64,000 nt of DNA, taken from assembly GCA_050084515.1 (NCBI GenBank), contig CM114272.1, positions 19,654,001-19,718,000 of the forward strand. Reading direction: 5' to 3'. The notes beneath the pieces were generated by a model, which did not search any database, was not told the DNA's origin, and saw nothing but the letters and a program-made list of their open reading frames with translations. Of this stretch, positions 45,373 through 55,803 are shown one piece after another (the first letter of the stretch is position 1; the number at the start of each line of letters is the position of its first letter). The DNA comes from Blasia pusilla. Lineage: Eukaryota > Marchantiophyta > Marchantiopsida > Blasiales. The position numbers and the translations under genes were made by a program.

Positions 45373-48300
45373 TTGAGTCGTCGCCATCTAAGTGTATACT
45401 CGTTTTTAATGACCCATGATTGCACCGTCGTCCACTTCACCGACCTCTTCATGCACTGAAGGTTGAAGAGCTTGCCTTCGCTCCCTCCAGTAAGGACCAA
45501 GAAACAACCCCTGTCACTCAAATACGCGTTGGCAAAAGAAAACAACAACGTGATCTGGTAATACGAAAGCGGGACATTCCAGTCTGGGACAGTGTCAGAC
45601 GGATTGTTGTCCTACATGCAAAACCCAGAAGGAAAATCTGCAATGAGGAGGTCCACCGCCACCTCCTCAACAACCCTATGCACCGTCCAAGGGACGTGCC
45701 CGTTTCGGAGGAGTTTTCGTCCCAACACGGTCAATTTGTCGATGGCAGGTGTTGACTCCTGAGAACTGAAACTTTGTAGCTCATTGACAAGATGAGTCAA
45801 GTGAATAAGGACATTTGTCTTGATGGTCATTTCCCTATGCTTGCCCAAGGATGATGGAGTGTATTCCGCATCCTTATCTCCTCCCTCAGACGAACCAGGC
45901 GCCTTCCGCTTTCGCTTCTCCCAAGTCTGTTGTCGGCTTGTGGGAGTCTCTGTTACCTCAGACTCCACAAGAGTTTTCTTGAACGAGGATCTGGTCCGGC
46001 CCTCTCGCCCCGCTTTCCCGGACCATTCAGCTTCTTGCCTTGAGGACTCAACCTCTTTTCTGGAAGACTCGGCCTCGAAATTCCTCGATCTCATCGCCTT
46101 GGCTTTCAAACCCGTTGTGGATTTGTCTTTGGCGGTGGTGACCTTTGCCACCAACTTTGGTGTCTCGAGGGCTTGCTCCTCCGCATCTCCTTAGAAAAAA
46201 TCATCAGGCTTCACGAAGTTCGGAATGTCGTCCCTACCTACGACCACTGCATCATACATCACTAGTAGATTTTTTTCTGTAATTTCCTCTGGGTCGTTGA
46301 AGTCCAACCAGATTGGAAAATTGATAACCTCCCAATTGGACATGCCCTGTCCCATCTCCATGTCGTACATGGAGAATCCCTCTCCTTCAGACGGAGAAGC
46401 CCAAAATTTGCAGGTTGCCGGTAATTTTTGCCAAGTACCTACATTCATACAATTGATGAGGTACTAGTACACCATTTGCTGGGCAGCTCTTTTTCGAGAT
46501 GACTCGGCCATCGGGTCTTGAAGATCCCGCTTCTTCTTTGCAAAAACCCTATTTCTGGCGTCTATTTCCTCATCCAGGTCTGCTTGAGGGAGGATGTGAT
46601 TCTTGAACATCATCATGAATCCTGGGTTTTTCGTGGGCTTATCTCTGATGTCATCAAGCCATAGTTCAAAATCTTTTGCAGCCTCTAGGTTTGCTTCCTT
46701 TGGAATTGGCTCAATCTTCTTCAGCTCCGTTTGTAGACCCACGATTATGGACTTCCCGAGAAGGCGCAAGGCATCCCAGAATGACCATTCCCGTAGTCAA
46801 TGGGAGATCACTGGATCTAAAATTCCCGGAGGGTGGTATGCCGCCCGCTTTTGGGCCTCAGTGCCCTTGAGACTGATTTTCATCAGTCGGATTTGCCTAA
46901 ACTTGGATATCCCAGACAGCGCAAACCTGTGCACACGGTCCAGAGACACTTTCTCTCCGATCTGACCTTGTGGATCTTCGTCTCTCTTCCGCTGGGGCTT
47001 GATTATCACCTTGAGCTCCTTGTAAGATTCCGAGCCAAGTTTGGGGTTGAGAATCGCAATGTAACGATGCATCTTGCTTGCAGTGTACTTTGTAGTTGCA
47101 GATTTGCAGCCTCAATAAACTTTGCATGTTTTGACGCTCACACGTTCTCCCTTCGCTCTAGTTCCAACGAAGCACTCTTCTTGGCGGCCTGGATCTTGGA
47201 CCAACATAGGATTGTGACGGATGCATCTTGGGAAATGAAGGTATTTTCCCAGGTCTTCTTTTTTATTTGAGCTCCCTTCGAAGATCTCATTTACCAGATC
47301 GTCGCCTAGGAATCCCTTGTGCTCTATCGGGTGCGTCGTAAGCACCTTCTTCACCTGTCGCAATCTTGGATCCATTAGTGGGTGACGTTCCCCTCGAATA
47401 CAATCTTGCACATCCAAACATAAGGTAAGAATACTACAAGCAATAAGGTTCTTGCAACCCGTCGGACTCCGACGGGTCGCAATTCTGTCAAACCATGGGG
47501 GTCGAAATGGTAGCACAGAGATAAGTGTTGTAACCCGTCGGACTCCAACGGGTCGTAATTCTGTCAACCCATCAGGGTCCAAATTGTAACACAGAGATAA
47601 ATATTGCAACCCGTCGGAGTCCGATGGGTTGCAACACTTATCTTTGTGTTACAATTATTGAAACACTCTTGAGAGAATTGCAACCCATCGGAGTCCGACA
47701 GGTTGCACTCTCTTTTCGTGACTATGTGGTCCAACCAATCGGTTCCTCTTATTCATTGGTTTCCAGGTTAAAAACTGCACATATAAACCCGTCGGAGTTT
47801 GATGGGTTGCGCAATGGCCTTGTAAAGGTGGAATTGGACGCCTAAAAGCAAGCTCTCGGATTCTGACCACCTATCCTGGGGGGAACTGAAACCCTTCAAA
47901 GTCCGACGAGTTGCTTTTGGCCAAAAGTATCCAAAAAATAGCGGACAGTCCAGCAACTCGTCGGACTCCGACGAGTTGCTTTTAGGCATCCGATGATTTG
48001 TTACCTCTCATTGTGCAACTCTTCGGAGTGCAACGGATTGAAGAAAAAATAAATCATGCAGTCATTTTCCCACCTGTCGATGTTTGACTGGTTTCAGTAT
48101 CCAGGATTAATCCGGTGTGCTTGGCCATCAGGAAACCCATCGGACTCTGACGGTTTGCTTGACTATGACATTGACCACAAACATGATGGTGGCAAGAGAC
48201 TCAAATCATTCATGCCCATCTTTAAGCTTTCCAATTATTCAACCCGTCGGACAATGACGGATTGAAGGAATCAAACTTAAGGAAGGAAACTTACATATTC

Positions 48301-49490
48301 ATCGCATGCATTGCCATTTCCACCTTTGCCATGTGATGAGGAAATGGATGGAGCACGACTGCCTTCACCCAAAAATTCGCCTCCAATGAATTTTGGCACT
48401 CCTTTGCACATTGCGTCCACGCCATGTACTTGTGGTTTCCATCCCAGATGAAGAAGTAAAGGTTCCGCATCCAGCTAAATTGGGTTCCTTCAATCGCTCT
48501 TCTAAACTCGTGAACTCTCATCCTCCAGAAAGTATGTAGGGCCTCCAAGTCCTCTTCCGTCACCAGAGCTTGGGTTCTATGTTCATCGTAAGGTTGAACA
48601 TAAAGGAAGGAAGCTGTCGACGTAGGATAGTCGCTGCCGATTGTTTGAGCTTTGCAATGTCCTCCTCCGATTGAATTTTGGGGACATACTCCATTGTCCG
48701 CAATCGACAGAGTGGAATTCTTGGGGCCTTCTAGCCCTCCATCAGTGCCATCTGCTTAACAACCTGCCATAATGGGGACCAAGTCAATAAAATACAGTGA
48801 TTTGCCAATGAATTGCATAATGAGCCTTCACATAACCCGAATTTTTCTTACCCGCTCAAAGATTGGGTCGATGTCCAGGCTCACCAACTGCTCTGGGACA
48901 TCAGCTGGCAAGTCCACGGGAAACTCATCGATCGGATAAAGGTTGATTTCTTCCACCGAGCTTAAAGACGACGAAGACTCTTCTCTTGATTCTTTAGAGA
49001 TGTCCACCATCTCCACACTTGCTGTCCTCATAACCTCATCGTGCATCACTTGAACTTCGGCCGTTTCCTCAGCCGATTTTAGATTCACGGTGTCCCCAGA
49101 CCTCATCGGAGACATTTTTTGCATCTCAACACTCTCTGTTGGACGGGCAGGGCTTTCTTCAATGGCAATTGCTTTTTCCCTTCGAGCTTTTGTCAATTCT
49201 GCTCTCCTGACGGAGGCGTCAAGACGCTTCTTCTCACGTTTCTCGTCCACGACTCTTTTCTTCAAGGCCTTCGATGCCTTAGCCTCGGTGTTTTGCTTAG
49301 CGAGCTCCTCCAGAATACATTTTTCTAGAACCTCCTGCATGTGCATATCTGCTTCCCTTTCCCACTCCTCTATTTCTTGTTGCCTTATCTCATTCGCTGA
49401 ACGAGGACCTGGAGATGGTGATGCAGGAGTCCTGATGGACTTGGGAGTGATCCTCCCTACCTTGGTTGCTTGTGTTTTCTTTCTCGTCAT
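45373..49490 (-). pseudogene. Minus-strand spliced gene: coiled coil, ParB-like and possible methyltransferase parts
   Basis: Exon 1 is 49490-48852 (213 codons): MTRKKTQATKVGR, a charged helical stretch (QQEIEEWEREADMHMQEVLE, KKRVVDEKREKKRLD) and an acidic Ser-rich end. A 88-base intron follows (donor GTAAGA at 48851, acceptor GGCAG at 48764). Exon 2 is 48763-48296, with a TAG, a frameshift near 48607, and FFIWDGNHKYMAW, like the DGNHR motif of ParB-like domains. The donor is GTAAGT at 48295, then an intron of about 0.9 kb full of palindromes. Exon 3 is about 47410-45373, one frame with five stops, holding VDLLIADFPSG (like a DPPY motif) and LSDRGCFLVLTGG. The donor is GTAAGT at 45372. The splice sites on one strand show it was a real gene; ParB and methyltransferase labels are tentative. 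Confidence 0.5.
47450..48265. repeat. Palindrome cluster 3 (intron of the minus-strand gene)
   Basis: About 11 copies. The best are 47454-47480, 47604-47630, 47680-47706 and 47951-47977. The whole cluster falls inside the intron between exons 2 and 3 of the minus-strand gene. Confidence 0.9.
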
Positions 49491-49862
49491 GGTGCACGTT
49501 GGGTCAGTTCTTCCTCCTCGACAGTCTAATCTGCTCCTCTGCATGATAGATCCCTCGAAGCATTTCGTGATGAAGGGCCGTGATCCCCCAGCGGATGGGC
49601 TTGCCAAAATCAAACCCTGGAAGCGTCAGGTGCTGGATCGTTGTAACCTTCCAATGAAGGGGTGAATGTAACCAAGTTTGGCAACGGAAAGGTAATGTCA
49701 AATGTTGCGAGGAAGAGTACATGAAATCGCGAAATGAAAAACGGAAATGAGCAAAATCTCAGCCTTTTATACTTTTCGAGCCGTTGAGCTGACCGTTGGA
49801 TCGTTGGGTCATACCGACGGCGACGTGTCGGCCGTGTTGGAACTTTGCACGTGGAAACTCGG

Positions 49863-50435
49863 GCAACCCATCGGTCTCCGACGGGTTGTACGCTTCCCTC
49901 GTCTTGAGGATGCAAGGCGAGGTACCTAGGCAACCTGTCGGAGACCGACGGGTTGCACGCATCCCTCGTCCTTGGGTAACAAGGCGAGGTACCCAGGAAA
50001 CCCTTTGGAGACTGATGGGTTGCACGCTTCCCTCGTCTTGGGGTGACAAGGCGAGGTACCCGCACAAACCGTTGGAGGCCGATGGGTTGCACGCTTCCCT
50101 CATCTTGGGGTAACAAGGTGAGGTACCTTGGAAACCTTTTCGAGACCAACGGGTTGCACACTTCCCTTGTCCTTGGGTAACAAGGCGAGGTACCCAGCCA
50201 ACCCGTCGGAGACCGACGGGTTGCACGCTTCCCTCGTCTTGGGATAACAAGGCGAGGTACCCGTGGAACCCCGTTGGAGATTGACGGGTTGCACGCTTCC
50301 CTCATCTTGGGGTGACAAGGTGAGGTACCCGGGAAATCCCTTGGAGATTGATGGGTTGCACGCTTCCCTCGTCCTCGGGTAACAAGGCGACAAAGCATAG
50401 TCCCGAGGCAACCCGTTGACAACCGACGGGTTACA
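49863..50435. repeat. 67-bp tandem array with two hairpins per unit
   Basis: Nine units starting near 49863, 49930, 49997, 50064, 50131, 50198, 50265, 50333 and 50408. Each has the GCAACCCGTCGGA-type palindrome followed by a second inverted repeat, CCTCGTCTTG / CAAGGCGAGG. The array keeps a long minus-strand frame open (VTPRRGKRATHQSPKG-like repeats), which looks like a by-product of the period. It lies between the start of the minus gene and the start of the plus-strand transposase gene. Confidence 0.92.
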
Positions 50436-50960
50436 AGGTCTATCCTGGGTTGGACACTTCCCACCATACGTAAAAACTGCACTCATGGTTTGCACGTTTC
50501 ATTGGACAAGAGAAATCGATGCGAGACCCCCCCTGCAACTCGGTTACCTCCAAAAGGGAGAGCGAGGTTAGGTGCCTTTCCAACCCGTCGCAGTCCCCAA
50601 AGGGTTGCCGTAGCAAATCCATATGAGGTCTCATGGATCTCGACTCCAATCAGAGAGGTCAGATAGGCAAGGGGTACCAAGCCAACGGACTCCGACGGGT
50701 TGTAAGTTGGACTCGGACTCTAACAGAAGATGGTAGTCCGTGGCTTTGCAACCCACATGTCTGAGTCCCAAAATTTGCAATCCGTCAGACTCTGACAGGT
50801 TGCAACAGGATTGAATCCATTGCGTCAGAGAATCTCACCTACCAAACAACATCTTGTGAGTCAAATTCTATCAAGAGAATAACGGTCATAATTCAATATA
50901 AATTAAACATTCTCCTTCTTATTCTTATTCTTATTCTCCATCCGGTGGAATAATCTGGGA
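50436..50960. other. Spacer upstream of the transposase gene
   Basis: Contains three weaker palindromes (about 50580, 50684 and 50777). A tataaatt at 50897-50904, before the ATG at 50961, is a possible TATA box. Short TTATTC repeats lie at 50918-50938. Confidence 0.45.
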
Positions 50961-53900
50961 ATGGATAATTATGTGAAACTCACTTGTGGTAGTCATCTAG
51001 CGGCCCTTCCTCAATTAGAAATAATTCGACCTCAAGCTCGTGAGTCTTACATACCACTGGATGAAAATTTCCTCTCAGGGCGATTTCTTCTCCAAATTGG
51101 AACAATCTTCGTTTCCAAGGATGTTAGGATGGACGGTATGGAGGACGTTGTAGGTGAGACAATCTAGCGAGTGATAGCAGACTGTAAAGTATGGAATCTC
51201 CTACCTCTAAAAAATGGTCAATACGGAGTTTATAGCTTGCCTATGAATTCCTCTGTTTCCCAAGTAGACGGTCCGAAATTTCCTAGTGCATCGAGCTCTA
51301 CGTTTGCCACTCCCAGCTTAGTAGATCCGACATCGACTCCAACTTCACACGTTCATAACAATATTGAACTTTCTGAAGATATTCCGAATATCGTCAACCT
51401 CACTGGATCTGTCGGACACCAACCGGGCCCTATGTCTGCCTACTTGTTCCTCTTGCGAGTATCAAGCAATAGTTTGTTGTCGTCTCTGCCCTTTAAAATG
51501 TTCAAGCACATTCTTGTTGACGAGTTGCTGCCCACATACGATGGTAATTGCATTTTTGAGTTGCCTCCACTTGCTGGTCCTGCTCAAGAAAGATGGAGGA
51601 CGCTTGAAGGGTATGGACAGAAAGTCTGATTGTCATCGATGGTGCAGGCTTCAACGGACTAGTGCTTCAATTCCAGATGGTCCTTGGATTGTTTCTCGCC
51701 GCCAATGCTCACGTTTATGACCATGTGGAGAAGGGACTCAAAACTATATTTTTCTGTGAGATAAAAGTAGAAGTATAAAACGTTGGCGGTTTGAAGATGT
51801 GTTGGTTACTCTTATAGGAGGTGGTGAAGGAAAACAAAAGGCCACCTCCGGAAATTTATGGATTCATGGCGGAAAATGCACAACCTAGGTGGATTGCTAT
51901 CAGGGAAGTGTTCTGGGATGGAGAGGTTCAACCAGAGAGGGAAAGGTTGGATGCTTTCCATTGGCAATAGTCTGTGACTCGGTACACCAAATCTTGCAGC
52001 AAGGAGAATAAGAGGACAAAGCATGTCACTCTACTCCAACGCTGCAAGGACAACAAAACATTGAAACAAGCCATGGAGTGCCAAGAAGTACTTCATGGGT
52101 GGTGGAGGAAGCATGCGATTGAGGGGAAGTACAAGAGTTATGCTCTTGGCTCACTTGGTGGACTGTACGAATGAGATAATGGGGAAACTTCATGCGGCAG
52201 GGGAGTTCAATATTTTTTCATGTCAAGCTCATGGTGAGAATTGTTTGAAAAGTTGCAGGTCAAGTTGAGAAGTGTGGGCACTATAGGGATTTCAAACTGA
52301 AAAAACCAAGCAACCCATCGGATGTGACGGGTTTCCTGAGTGTGCAACCCGTCGGAAACCAAGTGGTTGCCTGAGTGTGCAACCAGTCGGAAACCAACGG
52401 GTTGCATCAAGAATGTTTGTGTTACCCGTCGGAGCGGGACATCATGCACGAGGAATGTTTGTGCAACCCGTCGGAACCCGACTGGTTGCATAAGTGTGGA
52501 ACCTGTTGAATCTCGACGGGTTGCAAGTTGCATGTATCCAAGACCTGCAAATAGTTTGACCTAGATGGGTTGCAAGCCGCAAGGCTGCGAGTTAACTCGG
52601 TTTGCAACCCGTCGGATTTCGACAAGTTGCGTCTGTCTGCAACATGTGGGATTCCGACTAGTTGCGTCTGTATGCGACTCCTCGCATCCAGACACGTTGC
52701 ATCAGTTCAAGTTAACTAGAACCTGTCAAATTCCAATGATTTGCAAAGCTTCGTGTGTGGACACTTCTTGCAAGCCAACAGAATCCGACAGGTTGCACAA
52801 GGATTTTTGAGATCGGACCGGCCTGCTTCTCATAACCCGTCTGATTCCGATGGGTTGCAATAAAAGGTTACAGGATGTCTCCAACTTGCAACCCGTTTCA
52901 AGTCGGAGGCTGGAAAGTCGTCAGATTCCGATGACTTGCACTTGGATGTTCCAGCCCGGAGTGGCCAAAGTTACTTGCAACCCGTCTCAATCCGACAGAT
53001 TGCAATAGGTGGTTCTTGGGTGTTGCAACACGTCGAAAACCGATGGGTCGCAGAGTCATTCATGGGATGCCTCCGACTTGCAACCCGTCTGGTTCTGATA
53101 GGTAGCTTTTTTCTTTGCTCAAAGAGTTATTTTCATTCTCTTCTCACATTTCCCTCGTTGCAGGGATTGAACATTCATGAAAATGCCCTTTGCCCCAATA
53201 CAAGTGGAGTTGAAAGTGTTCATTCCTCTTGGAGGTCGTCACAAGCATGCCAAAGAATTTCACTTTTGGAGGCATGCCAACAAGACCAGGCAAGAGCAAT
53301 GCTACAGTTTGTAGCATCCCATATCTTCCTCACAAAAGGCATAATAAAAGGAAGGGAGCCTTCAATTCACGAGCTCTATGTTAGGGCGGCTGTGAAATCT
53401 GGTGATGAGAAACTCTATGTGGAAGCCTTCAATTCGTGCGTAGTAGGAACTCCCCTCGAGCAAGATGTACACATTGATGGGGATATTCCTAGGCGTGTTT
53501 CAAGACGTCCCATACAGATGGTGGTAGAGCAGTCCGAGCGAGACTCGTGGAGACCAGATAAGTATCTTGACTTCAGGCAAGTGAAGAGGCAACATCGAGG
53601 AACGAACCCGGTGATTGATTTGGATGAAGAAATAACGCCGCCCAGGTATTCAGAGACCCCAGATTGCTCCCAAATCCGTGATGCAGTAACTTCTCCAAAA
53701 TCAATGAATGTTTTATTTCAAAAGCCCTCAGGTGTTGGAAGTTCGCAACATCCGGTCGCTAGGGTGGTTCAACAGTATGGGATTATGGTCATTAAGGTGG
53801 ATTGCAACCTCAAAAGATGGCCTATATCTCGGAGCAACCTTGAACGTGGACCCACTTGCAGAGAGGATCTGATAGCATTAGGAGAGCATGCCACACTTTC

Positions 53901-54720
53901 CTAAATAAGAACAGTATAAGGACTGGACGACCACTGCCTAGATTTTGGGGACTCAAAACCTTTGATTGTTTCACGAGGACTAGGGATCAATTGAATTACT
54001 TCTTCTGCCCAAATGAATCCTACGCTTTCGGAAAGTCTTATCCGACTGTCATTGGAGCTCCAAGGAATACCCCCACAATTTGGCTCATTGCCGCAGGTAC
54101 GAATTGCACTCAGGAAGAAGTGGAAAATCTTACAAGTGACAGTTTCAGAATCGTAGACGGAGGAAGTTTGGAGCATGTTTGCATTACAGAGACCTTTGCA
54201 TTTTGTATTCAACCCAAGATTGATGTCAACATGTACCCCGAGAAGGTGGATGATCTCAATCCACTATTTCTGTTTAAGTCTAGAAATGGGATGAAGAGAA
54301 ACAGATTGTGTAGGCCAATGGTGGAGAGAGCAAAGCGAATTGCATCAGCTTGAGAGGCAAACATGGAAATCATCGCCACAAAAGATGTCCAGAGTGGCAA
54401 TGGAATAGGAAGGATGTATTGGTATCACAGTGGTGTATGTGGTGCACATCTGTTGCTTTCCCACATGTTCTTATGATGACTTTGTCCAAAGAGAGACCAA
54501 TGGGAAAAGGTATTTCCCTTGTAAGCACATGTACTATGTATTGCCTGTAGTTTTAAGAGAGTCGGAGGTAGGAGTAGGAATCGACCAACCAATTCTATCC
54601 CTCAAAGAAAGTGCGAAGTATTTTAAACAAACCACTTTGAGGATGCAAAGTGAGGTCTTAGATTGTACTTTCATTTGCCAAAACCTTCACTTTGAGCTTG
54701 AACTCTATTCATCCCAGGGC
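50961..54720 (+). pseudogene. SWIM-type MULE-like transposase of the large element
   Basis: N-terminal frame 50961-51629 (DNYVKLTCGSHLAALPQ, DCKVWNLLPLKNGQYGVYS) with one TAG. Core at 51620-52170: HVYDHVEKGLKTIFFCEIK, IYGFMAENAQPRWIAIREVF (the presumed catalytic Asp seen in the small copy is Glu here) and LDAFHWQ followed by a stop. A palindrome-filled intron runs from about 52234 to 53163, its acceptor (ctcgttgcag) conserved in both copies. The C-terminal exon runs from 53164: REPSIHELYVRAAVKSGDEK, VVEQSERDSWRPDKYLDFR, then frame changes, KIDVNMYPEKVDDLNPLFLF and a SWIM-like finger near 54440-54530 (CSYDDF, CKHMYY) in which the second Cys is Tyr. The gene therefore cannot encode an active enzyme. 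Confidence 0.7.
52312..53105. repeat. Palindrome cluster 4 (transposase intron)
   Basis: About 16 copies at 35-90-base spacing, for example 52344-52370, 52379-52405, 52461-52487 and 52603-52629, inside the intron that ends at 53163. One more copy lies near the element end (54817-54843), matching the one at 3295-3322 in the small element. Confidence 0.9.
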
Positions 54721-55059
54721 AAATGATAGTTTTTTCCATAACTTGGATGGAAAAAGTGATTTGTTCCACATTTATGATTCCACTGATTTTTCCTTTTTAA
54801 AACTTTTGTGCAAATTGCAACCCGTTGGATTCAGATGGGTTGCTAAAATGTGGAAGAGGAAAACAAATCTGTGGGAGTGCCTAAGCACTGAGAACAAAAG
54901 TACAAAAAATTTCACAAAAAAGTTTCCTCTCTTCAACCCAACGGAAACTCTCTTCAAATCACAGGAAACTCTCTTAAAAAAAGTATCTCTTTGGGTTGAA
55001 GGTAGTTTCCTCTCTCCTCTCTCCTCTCTCCCTCTCTTCCTCTCCTCTTATTGCTCCTC

Positions 55060-55351
55060 GTGTGGAAAGCCTATATTTGGAGGCCACCGTCGATATCTGC
55101 ATCCTAGCCATGAATGGAGATATAGAAAGTATGGTATCCACTTTAATGGTGTAGGTGAATCTAGAGAACCTCCCAAACCTATCTCAACTGATGAGATTCT
55201 ACAATGGGCAGAGGATAAGCTGATCTACAACAGAAATGGTGGCCGGGAAGATCATCAACAAGACCCTTACAAGAAGACAAGTGTGGAAAGGAGGATAAAA
55301 TTGTTTGACCTACCTTATTGGAGAGTATCCAATAGAAATCAATAGTGTTTT
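55060..55351 (+). pseudogene. Tnp2 transposase, middle part
   Basis: After the duplicated GTGTGGAAAG the frame continues PIFGGHRRYLHPSHEWRYRK, STDEILQWAEDKLI and RRIKLFDLPYWR, as in Tnp2 proteins just before the L-D-V-M-H-V-E-K motif. The Copia element interrupts it at 55352. Confidence 0.88.
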
Positions 55352-55771
55352 TGTGAGAAAACATAAAGTGACGAAATCACTGAAATCTTTACAAAACTTA
55401 GAGATACAAAGTGGCCTAGTCCGTCCGTGCGCTCACAGAAGAGCTTCGATGGAACCTGAACTGGGAGATAACTCGACATACGAGAATGCGCTACCGCTGC
55501 GGCTCTCGACTATTTGACTACTCGGGAAAACTAGGGTTTTTATCTTTTTTTCTTTGTTTCTATTAATAGCCTATATTGCATCAGGGTGCCCCGCACCTTG
55601 ATGCAATATAGGGTTAGATAAACCTAGTAACGCTACTCCGTAAACCACCTACGTCATATTACTATGACTCCTTCGACGTCTAAGTCGGAACCATCAATCT
55701 AGGCTTCTCCTCATACAAGGGGGCCGATCAGAGTAATGGTGCTTAGAGAAGTGGATGTTGAGAGTCCAACA
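55352..55771 (-). repeat. Copia 3' LTR
   Basis: 420 bases, plus-strand TGTGAGAAAACA to GAGTCCAACA. It contains a hairpin at 55571-55611. Confidence 0.93.
55571..55611. repeat. Hairpin in the Copia LTR
   Basis: CTATATTGCATCA and TGATGCAATATAG arms, extended by GGTGC/GCACC, around a CCC loop with one mismatch. It is duplicated in the other LTR at 59882-59922. Confidence 0.9.
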
Positions 55772-55803
55772 CCCCCCCTCAATATCCACTCTCATGTGGA
55801 CTA

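Larger units (their letters stand above)
42778..55059 (+). mobile_element. Large palindrome-rich MULE-like element, 12,282 bp
   Basis: Bounded by the 10-bp duplication GTGTGGAAAG (42768-42777, 55060-55069). Removing it restores the Tnp2 frame (ECGK then PIFGGHRR). The ends are imperfect inverted purine-rich repeats: GGTAGGAGAGAGGAAGAGAG near the left end and, on the other strand, GAGGAGAGGAAGAGAGG at the right end. Contents: a decayed plus-strand ORF near the left end, a plus exon at 44887, a minus-strand spliced gene (45373-49490), a plus-strand SWIM transposase (50961-54720) and about 55 palindromes. The transposase and both strands' genes contain stops. Confidence 0.88.

Noticed and set aside
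49863-50435. CRISPR-like array
   Set aside because: Units are full tandem repeats without unique spacers, and the surroundings are eukaryotic transposons with introns.
49610-50482. 290-codon minus-strand open frame in the tandem array
   Set aside because: It follows the 67-base repeat and the palindromes frame by frame (ATRRSPTG / QPVGLRRV repeats); no non-repeat protein content.
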